Shown here in pieces: positions 12,952-23,886 of a DNA stretch of 64,000 nucleotides (the stretch's first letter is position 1; each line of letters begins with the position of its first letter). Source of the DNA: Escallonia rubra (lineage: Eukaryota; Streptophyta; Magnoliopsida; Escalloniales; Escalloniaceae). The notes below the pieces were generated by a model. That model did not search any database. It worked only from the letters and a program-made list of their open reading frames with translations, and had not been told where the DNA came from. The stretch lies in the NCBI GenBank assembly GCA_033065855.1, contig JAVXUO010001720.1:41916-105915 (forward strand), read 5' to 3'. A program made the position numbers and the translations under genes.

Positions 12952-12963
12952 GCTCTGATGCCA
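12952..12963 (-). promoter_or_regulatory. Primer-binding site (initiator Met tRNA type)
   Basis: On the minus strand TGGCATCAGAGC lies just inside the 5' LTR. It differs at one position from the TGGTATCAGAGC common in plant LTR elements. Confidence 0.8.
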
Positions 12964-12968
12964 AGTAG

Positions 12969-13190
12969 AAATCAAAGATTTTGGTAGAACAATGTTTTTA
13001 TTCATACTCTTTACATTGTGTGTACATGTATATATACTAATAGAGCAACCAATCTAGACCCTACAATCACTCTAGATCCTATAATCAAGCATACAACTAT
13101 CCTTATAATTAAGCAGTCATTATCTACAATACAGGAAGGTCTTCTCTACAATATATGAAAAAATCACAATAAATCATCCAAATCGCAACA
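12969..13190 (-). repeat. 5' LTR of the copia element
   Basis: 222 bp, followed on the minus strand by the primer-binding site. It is expected to contain the element's promoter, but no clear TATA box could be assigned. Confidence 0.9.
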
Positions 13191-14894
13191 TGTAATTCAA
13201 TATACATTCGTCACAAGATTTTCTATTTCTAGCACATATCATTTTTTATATGATAATACTAGACTTGCTAAGCTAAAGAGCCACAGTGTCCTATGTCGGC
13301 AAATGTAAGGTTGCAATCACGTACAAAAGATAGTGAAAACATTAGCCTGTCCACCTTAAGTGAAAGATTAACAACAAAGAATATAATAATACATGAACTT
13401 AGAATAGTTCTCTTGGGAGTAACCAAAATTAAAATGTACTTTTTATTGATCATGATTTAGGCAAGTTTTAAGGTTAAGTTATGACATGAATTTGTTTAAG
13501 GTGAGTAGAGATTTATACGGTGAAGTTTATTAAAGGCGTGCCAAGGTGCAAGGTGCAGCCCAACGCAGGTGGTGCTACTCGCCTAGGCCTAGGCACAACG
13601 CCTTGTACGTCGGGCACCCAGGCTCAAGGCACATGGTAGTGGAGGAGGCGCCAACATGCTCAAGAAGTTAAGCTGTTGATTGATGCCATTGGCGCCATCT
13701 TGACCGTCCCTTTTTTTTTCTTTATTTCCTTTCAGACCTAAAACCTAAATCTATCCCACACTCTCACTTCCCATCGCACACCTGTCACCACTTTTCCTCT
13801 CGCCGTTTCTGCTACTGCCCATAGAACATTTATTCTTGCATGGACATTGGGATTAGTCTAGTAGCAATTCCGACTACTGTACCTACCGATACCATCTCTA
13901 TCTTTTTCTTATGCTGTTGAGCTGAACCCATCTCTATCTTTTTCCTTTATTGCTTTTGTTATAAAATAATTTATTGGCATCGTGATAAAAGGTAATCAAA
14001 ACAGAGGAGAACTAACGTGATGGTTTGGGTGATATTCGCCTGTTATTATTTGCTGCTAAACAGAGGAGAACTAAACATAGGAGAATTTATATCATTATAT
14101 TCACATGTGATAGTTTGCTTACACGGAGAAAAAAAAAAAAAAAAGGAAGAAGAATGTTTGGGACTTTGGGTTTAAGGTGATTTCAGTAGTTAAAGGAGTT
14201 AAGTTACAATTAGGGGGTATTACTAATGGTAAAATTAAATTTTCATAACAAATAGCTTTGGTCTATGATGATTTCAATTTTTAGTTCCAACTTTTAGGAG
14301 TTGAGTTCCAATTCTAAGCACCGCCGAGTTTTACTCTTTAGAAAGGAAAAGGAAAAAGAATATCTATTTATTTATTTTTATTTTACGCCTTACTTTGGTA
14401 ATTAAACATAGCATGCACTTGTCTAGGCTCTAGAGGCCGTTTGCGCTTTAAGTGCGCATGCGTCTTTAATTATATTGGACTTGATTCACATCCGTTTTCT
14501 ATACATTTATATTCTTTTGTCACTAAAAGATACATTGGTGAACTTATGAGCTCTTTAACAACAATATGTTCAAGTTTAGTTAGAGATGTTCTGTTTAATT
14601 ACCAAATCAATCGGACTTCTGCTATGTTTCAAATATATAAATGAGTGAAAAAGGAAATCTTAATAGCATGGTCTCGATGATTATAGAAGCATTACTCTTA
14701 TGAGATCTAAGCTTGAGAATGACGTGTTATTGTGTCATTAAGTTATGCATCTGAGTAGGTTTTTACACTAGTAAATGTTGTATTAATTTGTCAAGTCCAA
14801 CTTGCTGAGTAGTGAACTGTTAAATGAAAAATTCTTGAAGATATTTGTTAGTAAGATGCAAATAAAACTCACCTACAAGAATCTGTTCTAGCCT
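13191..14894. other. Intergenic DNA with a GCCTAGGC-rich dispersed repeat
   Basis: No gene seen. At 13541-13640 there is a GC-rich block with repeated AAGGTGCAAGGTGCAG, CTCGCCTAGGCCTAGGCAC and GCCTTG motifs. Related text (GTCTAGGCTCTAGAGGCC, GCGCTTTAAGTGCGC) recurs at 14425-14465. The pair may be the ends of a roughly 0.9-kb non-autonomous repeat of a type often seen in plant genomes. Text at 14470-14580 resembles the degenerate repeat family at 22740-23640. Confidence 0.4.
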
Positions 14895-16370
14895 TTTTTG
14901 CTAAGCCTACTGTTGGGAAATACTTGGGCATCCAATTGGATATCTCGTCAGAGAAAAGTCAATTTTTGCCGGTCTTATTCAGCTGGTTCAAGACAGATGT
15001 CCTCATTAGTTAGGTCTCCTACTAAACAAAGCTGGCAGAGCAACTTTAATTCAGTCAGTTCTTTCTTCGATCCTGATTCACTACATGACAATTTACAAAT
15101 TTCCTATCCATATCTGTAACCAATTAGACCAAATCCTAGCCTGTTTTTGGTGGTCGGGAGAAGCATCCCATAAAACTATCCATTGGATCTCTTGGACAAT
15201 CGTGTGCCTTCCCAAACTCCAGGGTGGTTTGGGATTCCATAACTTCCGTTCCTTTAATGACGCGTTGCTTGCAAAGCAGGCATGGAAAATTTGGTCTTTG
15301 CCTCAGAGCCTGACGGCTAAGGTCCTCAAAGGTCGCTACTTTCAATAGCATGCTTTCCTCCAGGCCAAACATAAACACATCAGTTCATGGTTGTGGAAAA
15401 GTCTCCTAGTTGGACAGAGAGTCCTAAAACAAGGGATACAATGGAAAATCGGGGATGGCAGGTCCATATCGGGTATGGATGGATTGGCGGCCGCCTAATT
15501 TCCCGCCATCCAAGTTGGTTCCTTTTTGAACACCCGCCACTAGTCATTGGCAGGTTTTCCACCTTATCTCTCAGGACTCTCAATCTTGGAATGTGGAGAG
15601 AGTCCTTTCTTTATTCCCTATTGACCTGGCCACCTCTATCTTTCGCCTCAAGCTCTCAACTCTTTCCGCTGTTGATGAGCCTTCTTCACCCTTGTCCTCA
15701 ACCAAAAGCTTTTCTGTCACATCGGTGTACCACTTTCTTATTAGCCACTCATCCCCCTCTTCCAACCCGTCCTTAGTATCCAATCCCTTCCAAACTTTGG
15801 AAACATTTGTGGAAACTGCCTATTCCGGCTAAACTAAAATTTTTCCTATGGCAATTTCTCCACAATCGCCTTCCCCTCTACTCCGAACTCCTTAAAAGAC
15901 ACTGTCCCCTTGTCGACTCCTGTCCTCTCTGTCATCATGCCTCTGAAACCCATGAACACTTATTCCTTAACTGCCCTACAGTTCGGGAAATAAGACAGAA
16001 AGCGCTTCTGGAGCCTGAGTCCACAACTATGATCCTTGGATCCTCGAAAGATTGGCTGTGCTCCTGGTTATCTAAGCATATCTTCAGGAAGCCGCTTGAC
16101 CTTTTATACAGCTCTGGCATATTTGGCTTGGTCGAAATGAGCTTATATTTCGACATATTCCGTTTACTACCTCTCAGATCCTAAGGAAATTTTCTCAGTC
16201 TCTAAAGGATCTTTGCGGGTCTGCTATGCATCAGTCCAGGATTAAAAAATCTGCAGCTCGTAGACCCTTGAGTCAGCTCACAACTAACCCACCCATAAGG
16301 TTCACGCATTTCTATCCACCTCTCTTACCTTTGTTCCCCCCTAACCACTGTCCCTATCTCACAAATGTTG
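14895..16370 (+). mobile_element. L1-type LINE A, 5'-truncated, 5' portion
   Basis: Plus-strand frames read the region after the reverse-transcriptase core of a plant L1. This includes KYLGIQLDIS near 14920, then GRATLIQSVLSS, FWWSGEASHKTIHWISW, LQGGLGFHNFRSFNDALLAK and the zf-RVT domain at 15807-15990 (LPIPAKLKFFLWQFLHNRLP, CPLCHHASETHEHLFLNCP). The last part near 16110 reads HIWLGRNELIFRHIP. Stops and frameshifts are frequent (for example TAG after KGRYFQ near 15346). The upstream endonuclease and reverse-transcriptase core are missing, as expected for a 5'-truncated insertion. The right end is apparently cut by LINE B. Confidence 0.75.
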
Positions 16371-16500
16371 CCCCAATTACTTGTGTTGTGGGGATCACGG
16401 AAGGACAGGAAGATAACAGAAGGGGTCTGGGTTTAGTCGCATTACTTTCAATCACATATGGGATAGAACAAGAGTCTTAGAATCCAGACCCTGGTCTATA

Positions 16501-17826
16501 ATGAGCTCCCACATGGTAGTGAGAGATTGGCCCCCTGAACTTTCTATGAAGGAGATCAATTTCAACATCTCCCCTTTCTGGATTCGCATTGTTGGACTTC
16601 CTCCTAATCAAATGACTAAAGCCAATGCTTCCAAGATAGCAGACAACATTGGTACCTTTGTGGAGGTGGATTTCACGGCTAATGGTAACATCGCTTGGCG
16701 CAAATACCTTCACATTCGGGTTGAAATTGATGTTCGAAAGCCGATACAAACTGGTTTTTACAGAACAAAAGAAGGTTCGAAGAAAGTTTGGTTACAGCTA
16801 CAGTATGAAAGGTTACCAGATTTCTGCTTCTCTTGTGGCAGACTGGGTCATGTTGGCCGGAACTGCCCTTTTCCACCGCTAATAACACCTGAAAGTTGGT
16901 CCAATCCATTCGGACCTTGGCTTAGAGCTGAATTTCAGGCAACTATTCCGGACGGAGCCGAATGGAACCCGACGAACAAAGAAGCCAGCTCATCTGCGGA
17001 ACCTCCTTCATCGCCGGAAATGGTCCTTCCATCCCCCTCAGAAAGAACTTCCACCAAACTTCACACAGATATCCAAGTCCTCCGCAAAACCCATAGTAAC
17101 TCTACCTGTTTGAAACCATTTTCAGCCAAGCCCCCCTTGGATCTTCGTCTTCCTACCGGAATCTCACATGCTCCGAGTGAATCACCGGAAATTTCCTCAC
17201 CCGAACGGGCAGATCTGCACATCACGGAAATCGAGGTTGCCTCGATTGTGACGCCCCACTCTGATCTTCCAACCAAACACTCCACCGTCGATGTCAGGTT
17301 AGCAGCACCTCCCAACAACTCTATCTTGAGTAGACTCCAACAGCCCTCTATTCTCAAACCTAATTTCATTGACCAGAAAGCTGATGTAACTGTCCCATCC
17401 TCCTCTGATACCAACTCCTCCAGTCCCCGAACCCAGCTGGTACCTTTTCCTCCTAAATCTTCTTCTAAAAGGAAAACTTCCATGGACCCACCGCAAACCA
17501 GGAAAAAGCCCAAAACCACTTCTCTTAAACAAAGCCCAATAGCCCAAAGCCCATTTTCATCCTTTACTAATCCAAATAACCCCTCCCTTATCAATTCTTC
17601 CCTGAATCCAACTCTCGAGCCTGCTCTTTTTAATATTTCCCTCTCCATTCCCTCCCTGTCCACGTCCAGAACTACTCAGCTCAGAAAACTCAAAAGAGAA
17701 GCTCGGCAACTTCCCTCTCCCAACCAAAATCCGTCTTTTGCAGAACAACAATCTACTCCATCATCAACTTCGGAATGCTGTGTTACAAGGGAGTCAAGCA
17801 TTTGCTTGCCCCCGAACCCCCCATGA
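16501..17826 (+). CDS. LINE B ORF1, RNA-binding protein, 5'-truncated
   Basis: This is an L1-type ORF1 protein, a nucleic-acid-binding chaperone of the LINE ribonucleoprotein. The first ATG is at 16501, but the frame is open from 16417 and the upstream residues (WDRTRVLESRPWSI) still match the conserved DUF4283 region, so the true start has been lost. Residues about 1-105 complete DUF4283. A CCHC knuckle lies at residues 109-122 (CFSCGRLGHVGRNC). The rest (about 140-441) is a Ser/Pro-rich low-complexity tail with basic KRK patches. The stop codon overlaps the ORF2 start as ATGA at 17823-17826. Confidence 0.8.
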   Translation: MSSHMVVRDWPPELSMKEINFNISPFWIRIVGLPPNQMTKANASKIADNIGTFVEVDFTANGNIAWRKYLHIRVEIDVRKPIQTGFYRTKEGSKKVWLQLQYERLPDFCFSCGRLGHVGRNCPFPPLITPESWSNPFGPWLRAEFQATIPDGAEWNPTNKEASSSAEPPSSPEMVLPSPSERTSTKLHTDIQVLRKTHSNSTCLKPFSAKPPLDLRLPTGISHAPSESPEISSPERADLHITEIEVASIVTPHSDLPTKHSTVDVRLAAPPNNSILSRLQQPSILKPNFIDQKADVTVPSSSDTNSSSPRTQLVPFPPKSSSKRKTSMDPPQTRKKPKTTSLKQSPIAQSPFSSFTNPNNPSLINSSLNPTLEPALFNISLSIPSLSTSRTTQLRKLKREARQLPSPNQNPSFAEQQSTPSSTSECCVTRESSICLPPNPP

Positions 17827-20800
17827 GAATTTTCGCTTGGAACGTCAGAGGGCTTGGACGTGCCTCGCATGTCAGGGCCCTCAAAAATGATATTAGAACT
17901 TTGAATCCTGATATCATTTTTCTTTCTGAAACCCTCTCTCCCTCTTCTAAGCTCTCTCCAATCCTCAATAATCTTGGTTTTTACAGTTTCTGTTGTGTTC
18001 CCCCTACTGGTTCCAAAAGACCAGCCGGAGGTCTTTGCCTTGCTTGGAAGGAAGGCGTTGATCTTGAAATCTCTTTCAGCAGTCAAAATATTGTTAATGC
18101 TCTGGTCTTCTCTGATCCTCCTGATACCCCGTGGATGTTGTCTGCCATCTACGGCCCTCCTCACTGGTCAAATAAAGGTCAGTTCTGGGAAAATCTTGAC
18201 TCCCTTGCGAATGCTTTCTCTGGTCCCTGGCTATGTACTGGTGACTTCAATGCTATTTCTAATCAATCAGAGAAAAGAGGAGGCCGTCCTGTTCAAAGTT
18301 CATCAGTTGGCGGCATAAATGACTTCATCAACAACAATCATATGATTGATCTTGGGTTCTCTGGCAACCCGTTCACTTGGAACAATAACAGACCTCTCTT
18401 GAATAATATCAGAGAGCGTCTTGATAAAGCATATGTGAACAGCCAATGGCGTCTTCTCTTCCCTGAAGTCTCGGTCACTCATCTTCCTGGAAAAAGTTCT
18501 GACCATCTACCAATTATTATCCGTACCCACAAATCAAGATTCGTTGGTCCCAAACCATTCAGATTCGAGGCGGTATGGACGCGAGACCCTTCATCCCATG
18601 TGGTAGTTAAGTCAGCTTGGAGAAAAGTGGTAGAAGGAAATTCAGCTGAAATCTTATGTCAGAAGACGGCTACCACTAGTCAAGCCTTACATAGATGGAA
18701 CGTTTCTCATTTCGGGCACATCCAAACTCGTATAAAATCTCTTTCTGCTAAACTCAACTCTGTCCAGCAACTGGAACCTACTACAGAAAACCTGGAAAGT
18801 GAGAAGCACCTCAAGCTTGAAATCGATGAACAGTGTCAGAGGGAAGCTTGGTTATGGCATCAGAAATCCAGAATTCAGTGGAGAGTTGAAGGTGATCTAA
18901 ACACAAAATTCTTCCACCTCAGTACTATCATTCGCCGCAGGAGAAATACTATTGATTTTATCAAGAACTCTGAAGGTTTGTGGATATCTAAGAGGGAAGA
19001 CATCGGAGAATGCCTTATAAAAAACTTTCAGAATCTGTTCTCTACTTCTAATCCCAGTTTCCCCCCGAGCTATATGGCCTGATCTCTCCTATTATCTCGG
19101 AAGAAGACGTTAAAATGCTTTGCGAGATCCCGTCCATTGCTGAAATCTCGAAGACTCTGATGCATTTTAACCCTCTCAAATCTCCCGGACCAAATGGTAT
19201 GCCGACTCTTTTCTACAAAACCTATTGGGAGACGATACAAGTGGACGTCTGCAAAACCATCCAGGACTTTTTTCTCTATGAATCGCCTCTGCTTGAGCTC
19301 AACCATACTAATCTTGCTCTCATTCCTAAGATCAATTCGCCTACCAAAGCCGAGCATTTCCGACCCATAAGCCTCTGTAACGTTGTGTACAAGGTCATTT
19401 CAAAGATTCTAGCAAACAAGCTGAAGCCTCTCCTAGCCAAAATGATTTCACCTCTCCAAGCGGCCTTTGTTCCGGGAAGGCTCATCAATGATAATAGTAT
19501 TATTTCTCAGGAAATTTGGCACACTTTGAGAAAGAAGAAAGGGGCAGGGCTCATGGCTATCAAAATAGATATGGAGAAGGCATATGACAAGGTGGAATGG
19601 CCTTTCATCCTCACAGTTTTACAAAATTTTGGATTCCCACAAAAGTGGTTAAACTGGATAAAGGAATGCATTACCTCTGCTAGTTTCTCTATCCTTCTCA
19701 ATGGCATCCCCTATGGTCATATCATTCCCCAAAGAGGAATTCGGCAGGGAGATCCCCTATCTCCCTTTCTTTTCATTATTACTTCTGAGATTCTTACTCG
19801 CCTGATCCTTAGAGAAGAGATGAAAGGAAGGCTTCAAGGGATTAAAGCAAGCAGAGGAAGCCCCCCAATCTCGCACTTACTTTTCGCTGATGATTTACTT
19901 GTCTTTTGCAGGGCAAATGAACAAAATGCTTCTAGCTTGCAGAGATGTTTAAACACCTACAATGAATGGTCGGGACAATGCATAAACAAGCATAAATCAC
20001 AAATTCATTTCAGCTCCTCTGTTCATGCTTCCTCCATAAGTTCCATCTGTCGATCTTTCGACTTCAAAAAGGCCACGAGCAAATCTAAGTATCTTGGGCT
20101 GCCGCTGTTCCTAAATCAATCTAAGAAGAAGATCTTCTCGGACATAGTGGAAAGGGTGGAGCGAAGACTAGCTAGCTGGAAATGTAAAGTTCTATCTCAA
20201 GCTGGACGTGCAACATTGATTCAATCTAGTGCCATGTCTATCCCAACTTATACTATGAGTACCTTCGTACTCCCGAAGGCTACTACAGATAGTTTGGACA
20301 GATGCTTTAGGCGTTTTTGGTGGGGCTTCAAGGCCGACGGAAAAAATCACTTCCATCCCAAAGCTTGGGACTCGATATGCATCCCAAAGTCGGTTGGAGG
20401 GCTTGGTTTCAGAAAAATGGACAGATTTAATTTGGCTCTAATGGCTAAAAATGGTTGGGCCATGATCAATCAGCCTGATTCTCTCTGGGTTAATATCATG
20501 AAGTCTAAATACCTTCGTGGCACGCCCTTTCTCGATCACTCTCCTAAGAAGAATGCCTCATGGATATGGAAAGGTATTTGTAAGAGTCAATCTGTGTTAC
20601 AGAAAGGCATTGGCCACATCATTGGGGATGGGAAGTTAACACTCATCTGGACCAATCCGTGGATTCCCTCCTCCGAAGGTTTCATTTACCCCGTTCGGAA
20701 TTCTCAGAATCCTTCTCCGGCTTATGTCGCAGACCTTATCTGTTCAAGTTCCAAGTCTTGGCTCCAAGACAAAATTCGTTTGCTGTTTGATGCCTCTACG

Positions 20801-21922
20801 GTTGCTAAAATTTTGAAAATTCCTATTCCACAATCTCAAATCCAAGACTTCATAGCTTGGACCCCTAACAAGTCGGGGAAATTCTCCACTAGATCTGCGT
20901 ATTTAAAAGAGAATGAACCTATGTTTGCTTCGAATCCTGCCTTCCCTCCGTTGTTTTGGAAAAAGTTATGGTCCGCCAAAATTATGGCGCGTCACAAGAT
21001 TATGATTTGGAGAATTGCGTGGAATCTTCTCCCGATTCGGCCATTTTCAGCTCAGCAACCAACTGTAGACTCCTGCTGTCCTCTCTGTGATTCGGCCAGG
21101 GAAACTTCTACCCATTTATTCATTGAATGTCCGTTGACAAGGCTGATTTGGGCTTCTTCCTTTGCTGATTTCCGTCCCCCTCAGGGCCTTGCAAACCACA
21201 TTATGTGGCTAGAATTCATTCTGAATCCTCCGAACCTTTCTTTGGAAGACAGGATAAGGTACACCATTTTTGCTGTGACTTTGATTGATCTGGTATGGCT
21301 AGCCCGAAATAAGAAGCTCCATGAGACAAAAAAATTCGATCCCGTTATGGTTGCTAAACAAATCAACTCTTCTTCTCAGAAGTTCTTGGAGGCGTTAGTT
21401 AATGTTAATCCTTCCTCTAATCCTTCTTCCTCCGAGTCTTGGTCTCCCCCACCTTTGGGATGGCACAAAATTAATTTTGACGCTGCGATCAGGGGATCCA
21501 AAGCTTGCTTAGCATCTTTATGCCGTAACTCTGAAGGTATTATAGAATTCGGATGCACTGCTGTCTTTGATACTGATTCTCCGAAGATAGCGGAGGCTAA
21601 AGCTGCTCTCCCTGCCATCTCTACTGATGTAGCACAACAGAAGAATTTTGTAATATTTGAAGGTGATGCGGATGTGATAATCAAAATGCTCACTAATCTT
21701 GAATCTTCTCCGATGTGGAACATCCGCTCATATATTGAAGACTCGAAGGTTTTGCTAAAGAGTCTTGCAAGCTGGGATGCAGTCTCAATTCCAAGAATGG
21801 CAAACAGAGCGGTTCACAATTTAGCTGCTAATGCTTTTGTTTGTAATCACTTTGATTTTGTTCCACCTTCTTCCAATCTTTTGCTTAATTTGGAGGAAGT
21901 TAGGAACACTTTTACTTTGTAA
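17823..21922 (+). pseudogene. LINE B ORF2: endonuclease, reverse transcriptase, RNase H
   Basis: ORF2 starts at the ATG at 17823 (MRIFAWNVRGLG), 4 nt inside ORF1. An APE-type endonuclease spans residues 1-230 (SETL, GDFNAI and SDHLPI motifs). After a linker, the reverse transcriptase runs from about 19115 (FRPISLCNVVYKVISKILAN, GIRQGDPLSPFLF, LLFADDLLVF). Then come a thumb region, the zf-RVT (CCPLCDSARETSTHLFIECP, near 21075) and a C-terminal RNase H with Asp-Glu-Asp residues (INFDAAIRG, AEAKAAL, FEGDADVII). It ends at 21922. The only break is at the C-run 19061-19066. The upstream frame stops at 19080-19082, while the downstream reading continues without a stop in the -1 frame. The total of about 1,366 codons is normal for plant L1. 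Confidence 0.85.
19058..19064 (+). other. Frame change site T-TTC-CCC in LINE ORF2
   Basis: In the zero frame the codons are AGT TTC CCC CCG. The heptamer TTTCCCC therefore fits the X-XXY-YYZ pattern for -1 slippage, and the -1 frame is the one that stays open. Plant L1 ORF2 is normally one frame, so a one-base deletion in the run of six C is the simpler reading. Confidence 0.6.
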
Positions 21923-21978
21923 GCTGGTTTATCTTAATGCAAGTTCCTTTTTACCAATATAAAAAATAAAAAAATAAT

Positions 21979-22545
21979 ATTCAATATACGCTGGGTGCCA
22001 GTCAGATCATATGTATCTGCCTTTATCTCACCCGACATGAATTGCATCGACTCATTTGTTCTTATTATGGGTTTTCAATGGTTATCGTCACTACCTAGCT
22101 CTCATTTCATTATCTTACTTGACCCTGCACTTATCATTGGACAGCTTCCAGCCCATGAGCATCAACCCTGTGGTTTGTTTGCACAGCGTGTACAATGTTT
22201 GGCCCTTCAGTTTGCTTCGTCAGTCAACAACAGATTATTGCATTCAGTGCACATCAGGAGGGGTGCAGATCGAGCTCTAGACCTGGCTTCAGCGTTGGCT
22301 ACTTTTGGGTTACGTCATAGGGTTGGTTTTCAGCAGCAGTGGTTCGATAGTGTACAGGCTGCAATACCTTTTGCCCCTTCTGATGCTATGGACTCTTGAG
22401 CTCACCTCCCAGATTTTTGTCGCCTCAACTGCTCTGTCTTTCGTTTTACTTTCGTTTTTCTTTTGTATGGTTGGTTTTGTCAACCATTACTGTTCTTTAG
22501 TTTGCTGTAATCATCCTTTTTACTCCTACGTTTGATGTAATATAG
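21979..22545 (+). mobile_element. Probable 3' end of LINE A
   Basis: The sequence immediately after the A-rich tail of LINE B reads, in part, like the end of an L1 RNase H domain (LLHSVHIRRGADRALDLASA, near 22230-22290). It finishes with a T-rich 3' UTR and TTGATGTAATATAG before an A-run at 22559. It is on the same strand as 14895-16370, so it may be the continuation of LINE A beyond the LINE B insertion. The catalytic start of its RNase H was not found, so part has been lost. Confidence 0.4.
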
Positions 22546-23687
22546 TTCTCATGTTCGCAAAAAACTCACCTAGAATCTCAAACTCATGGTAACTTGATTC
22601 AATACAAATTGTTTATCTATAAAAATTGTGTAACTCTATTGGTCTTCCGCAAGTTATTTATTTATTTATTTTTACTGTAAAAAATCTCTTTAGGAAAGAA
22701 GTTGAAACTTCTTAATATGTATATAAATTAAATATTCTTTTTGTGAATTTTTTAGCTAAAGGCAAAATGCACAGTTAACTTTAACAAATTTAAAAATTCA
22801 AAGAAGGTATTTTAATTAAAGAAAGTCAAAAAGTACCTTTAATTTTACAAAGCTCTAAAACTCAAAAAAATATAGTAGTAAGCTGAAAGTCAAAAACATA
22901 AAAACAAACTCTAACCTATATAAGAAGGCATTTTAAGTAATGAAATTTAGAAAGCGTTTTTTCAAGAAAAAAACGTTTAGCAATTTAATTCTTGGGATCA
23001 TACTTACACGGTGCTGCTGGATCCACACCCATTAGTTTCATACTCTTGTATCACTAAAAGATGCATTACTGAACTTTTATCCTCGTTAGCGGAAAAATAT
23101 TTAAATTTTGTCTTAAAGGTTCTAATTTAGCCTCACCATTTTTAAAGTTAAAATCTCGCTTAAAGGGTATTTTGAAAGGAAAAAAAATGTTTATGCATTT
23201 AACTCCTTGAGATCATTTAAACAGTTGGACTAGATCCACACCTATTTTAGTTAAACTCATACTCTTTTGCCACTAAATAATATACTAATGAACTTTTAAC
23301 TTCTCTAACGATAAAATATTTAATCTAACCAAAAATGTTGTAATCTGTCTCGCACTTTTAAAAGTCAAAAGCTCTATTAATTTTGTAAACCTTTTAAACT
23401 TAAAGACGATATGTGAAGGATGCTTAACTATTTAACCTCTTGGGATGATTTTTATATGGTGGAGCTGAATATCCACTCGCTTTGGTTACATTCGTACAAA
23501 GATACATTAGTGAACTTTTAAATCTATTGAGTGGCAAAATATTTAAGTTTAGCCAAAAAAAAAAGTTTTAATTTAGCTTCACCTTTTTAAAAGTAAAAAA
23601 TATCCTTAATTTTTAGAAACCTTCTAAATTTAAGAAGGGTATTTTAAGAAAAAAATCATTATTATTTAAGTAGAAGAAACTTTGGCT
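22546..23687 (+). repeat. Degenerate tandem repeat, about 210-240 bp period
   Basis: AT-rich DNA with a recurring block containing GATCCACACC, then CATACTCTT, then CACTAAA and GAACTTTTA. It is seen near 23020, 23230 and 23472, with a further internal block (AAAGTCAAAA...CTT..TTTT) before each. A single diverged copy also occurs near 14470-14580. No coding potential. Confidence 0.55.
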
Positions 23688-23886
23688 CCTACCCGAGTTG
23701 TAGGAATATTCTTTCAACCCCGTGTATAATGACAATCAATGATCGTTAAATATTTCTAGTGACTTTTTTTCTAATACTTTTAGCGATAATTATTAGCAGC
23801 ACTTTTTAGTGTCACAAATAAAAGTCACTAGAAACATTTAGAGACGATTGATTGTCGCTATATAAGGGTAGGTAACAGCCAAATTT
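23688..23886. mobile_element. Fold-back MITE-like element
   Basis: About 200 bp forming a long imperfect inverted repeat. The left arm contains GACAATCAATGATCG and TTTCTAGTGACTTTT; the right arm contains AAAAGTCACTAGAAA and CGATTGATTGTCGC. The outer ends are TTTGGCT and AGCCAAA. It is non-autonomous and its superfamily is uncertain. Confidence 0.65.

Larger units (their letters stand above)
8360..13190 (-). mobile_element. Ty1/copia LTR retrotransposon, inactive
   Basis: Two 222-bp LTRs (8360-8581 and 12969-13190) enclose gag, protease/integrase, reverse transcriptase and RNase H in copia order on the minus strand. A primer-binding site matching initiator-Met tRNA follows the upstream LTR, and a polypurine tract precedes the downstream LTR. 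On the minus strand the LTR starts TGTTGCGATTTGG; its other end is not a clean CA. No 5-bp target duplication was evident. The LTRs differ at 10 of 222 sites, all transitions. Confidence 0.93.
16417..21978 (+). mobile_element. L1-type LINE B, nearly intact ORFs
   Basis: ORF1 (open from 16417) and ORF2 (17823-21922) are followed by a short 3' UTR and an A-rich tail ending near 21978. The 5' end is missing, because ORF1 begins inside its conserved DUF4283 region (WDRTRVLESRPWSIM). The element moves by target-primed reverse transcription in the family. Its better preservation than the flanking LINE A suggests a later insertion into it. No exact target duplication could be identified. Confidence 0.85.

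Noticed and set aside
13191..13206. ATTCAATATAC shared with 21980, as a target duplication around the LINEs
   Set aside because: It would span several unrelated elements, is short and AT-rich, and does not adjoin a LINE 5' end; treated as chance.
17061..17663. 200-codon minus-strand frame
   Set aside because: Antisense shadow of LINE ORF1's Ser/Pro-rich tail.
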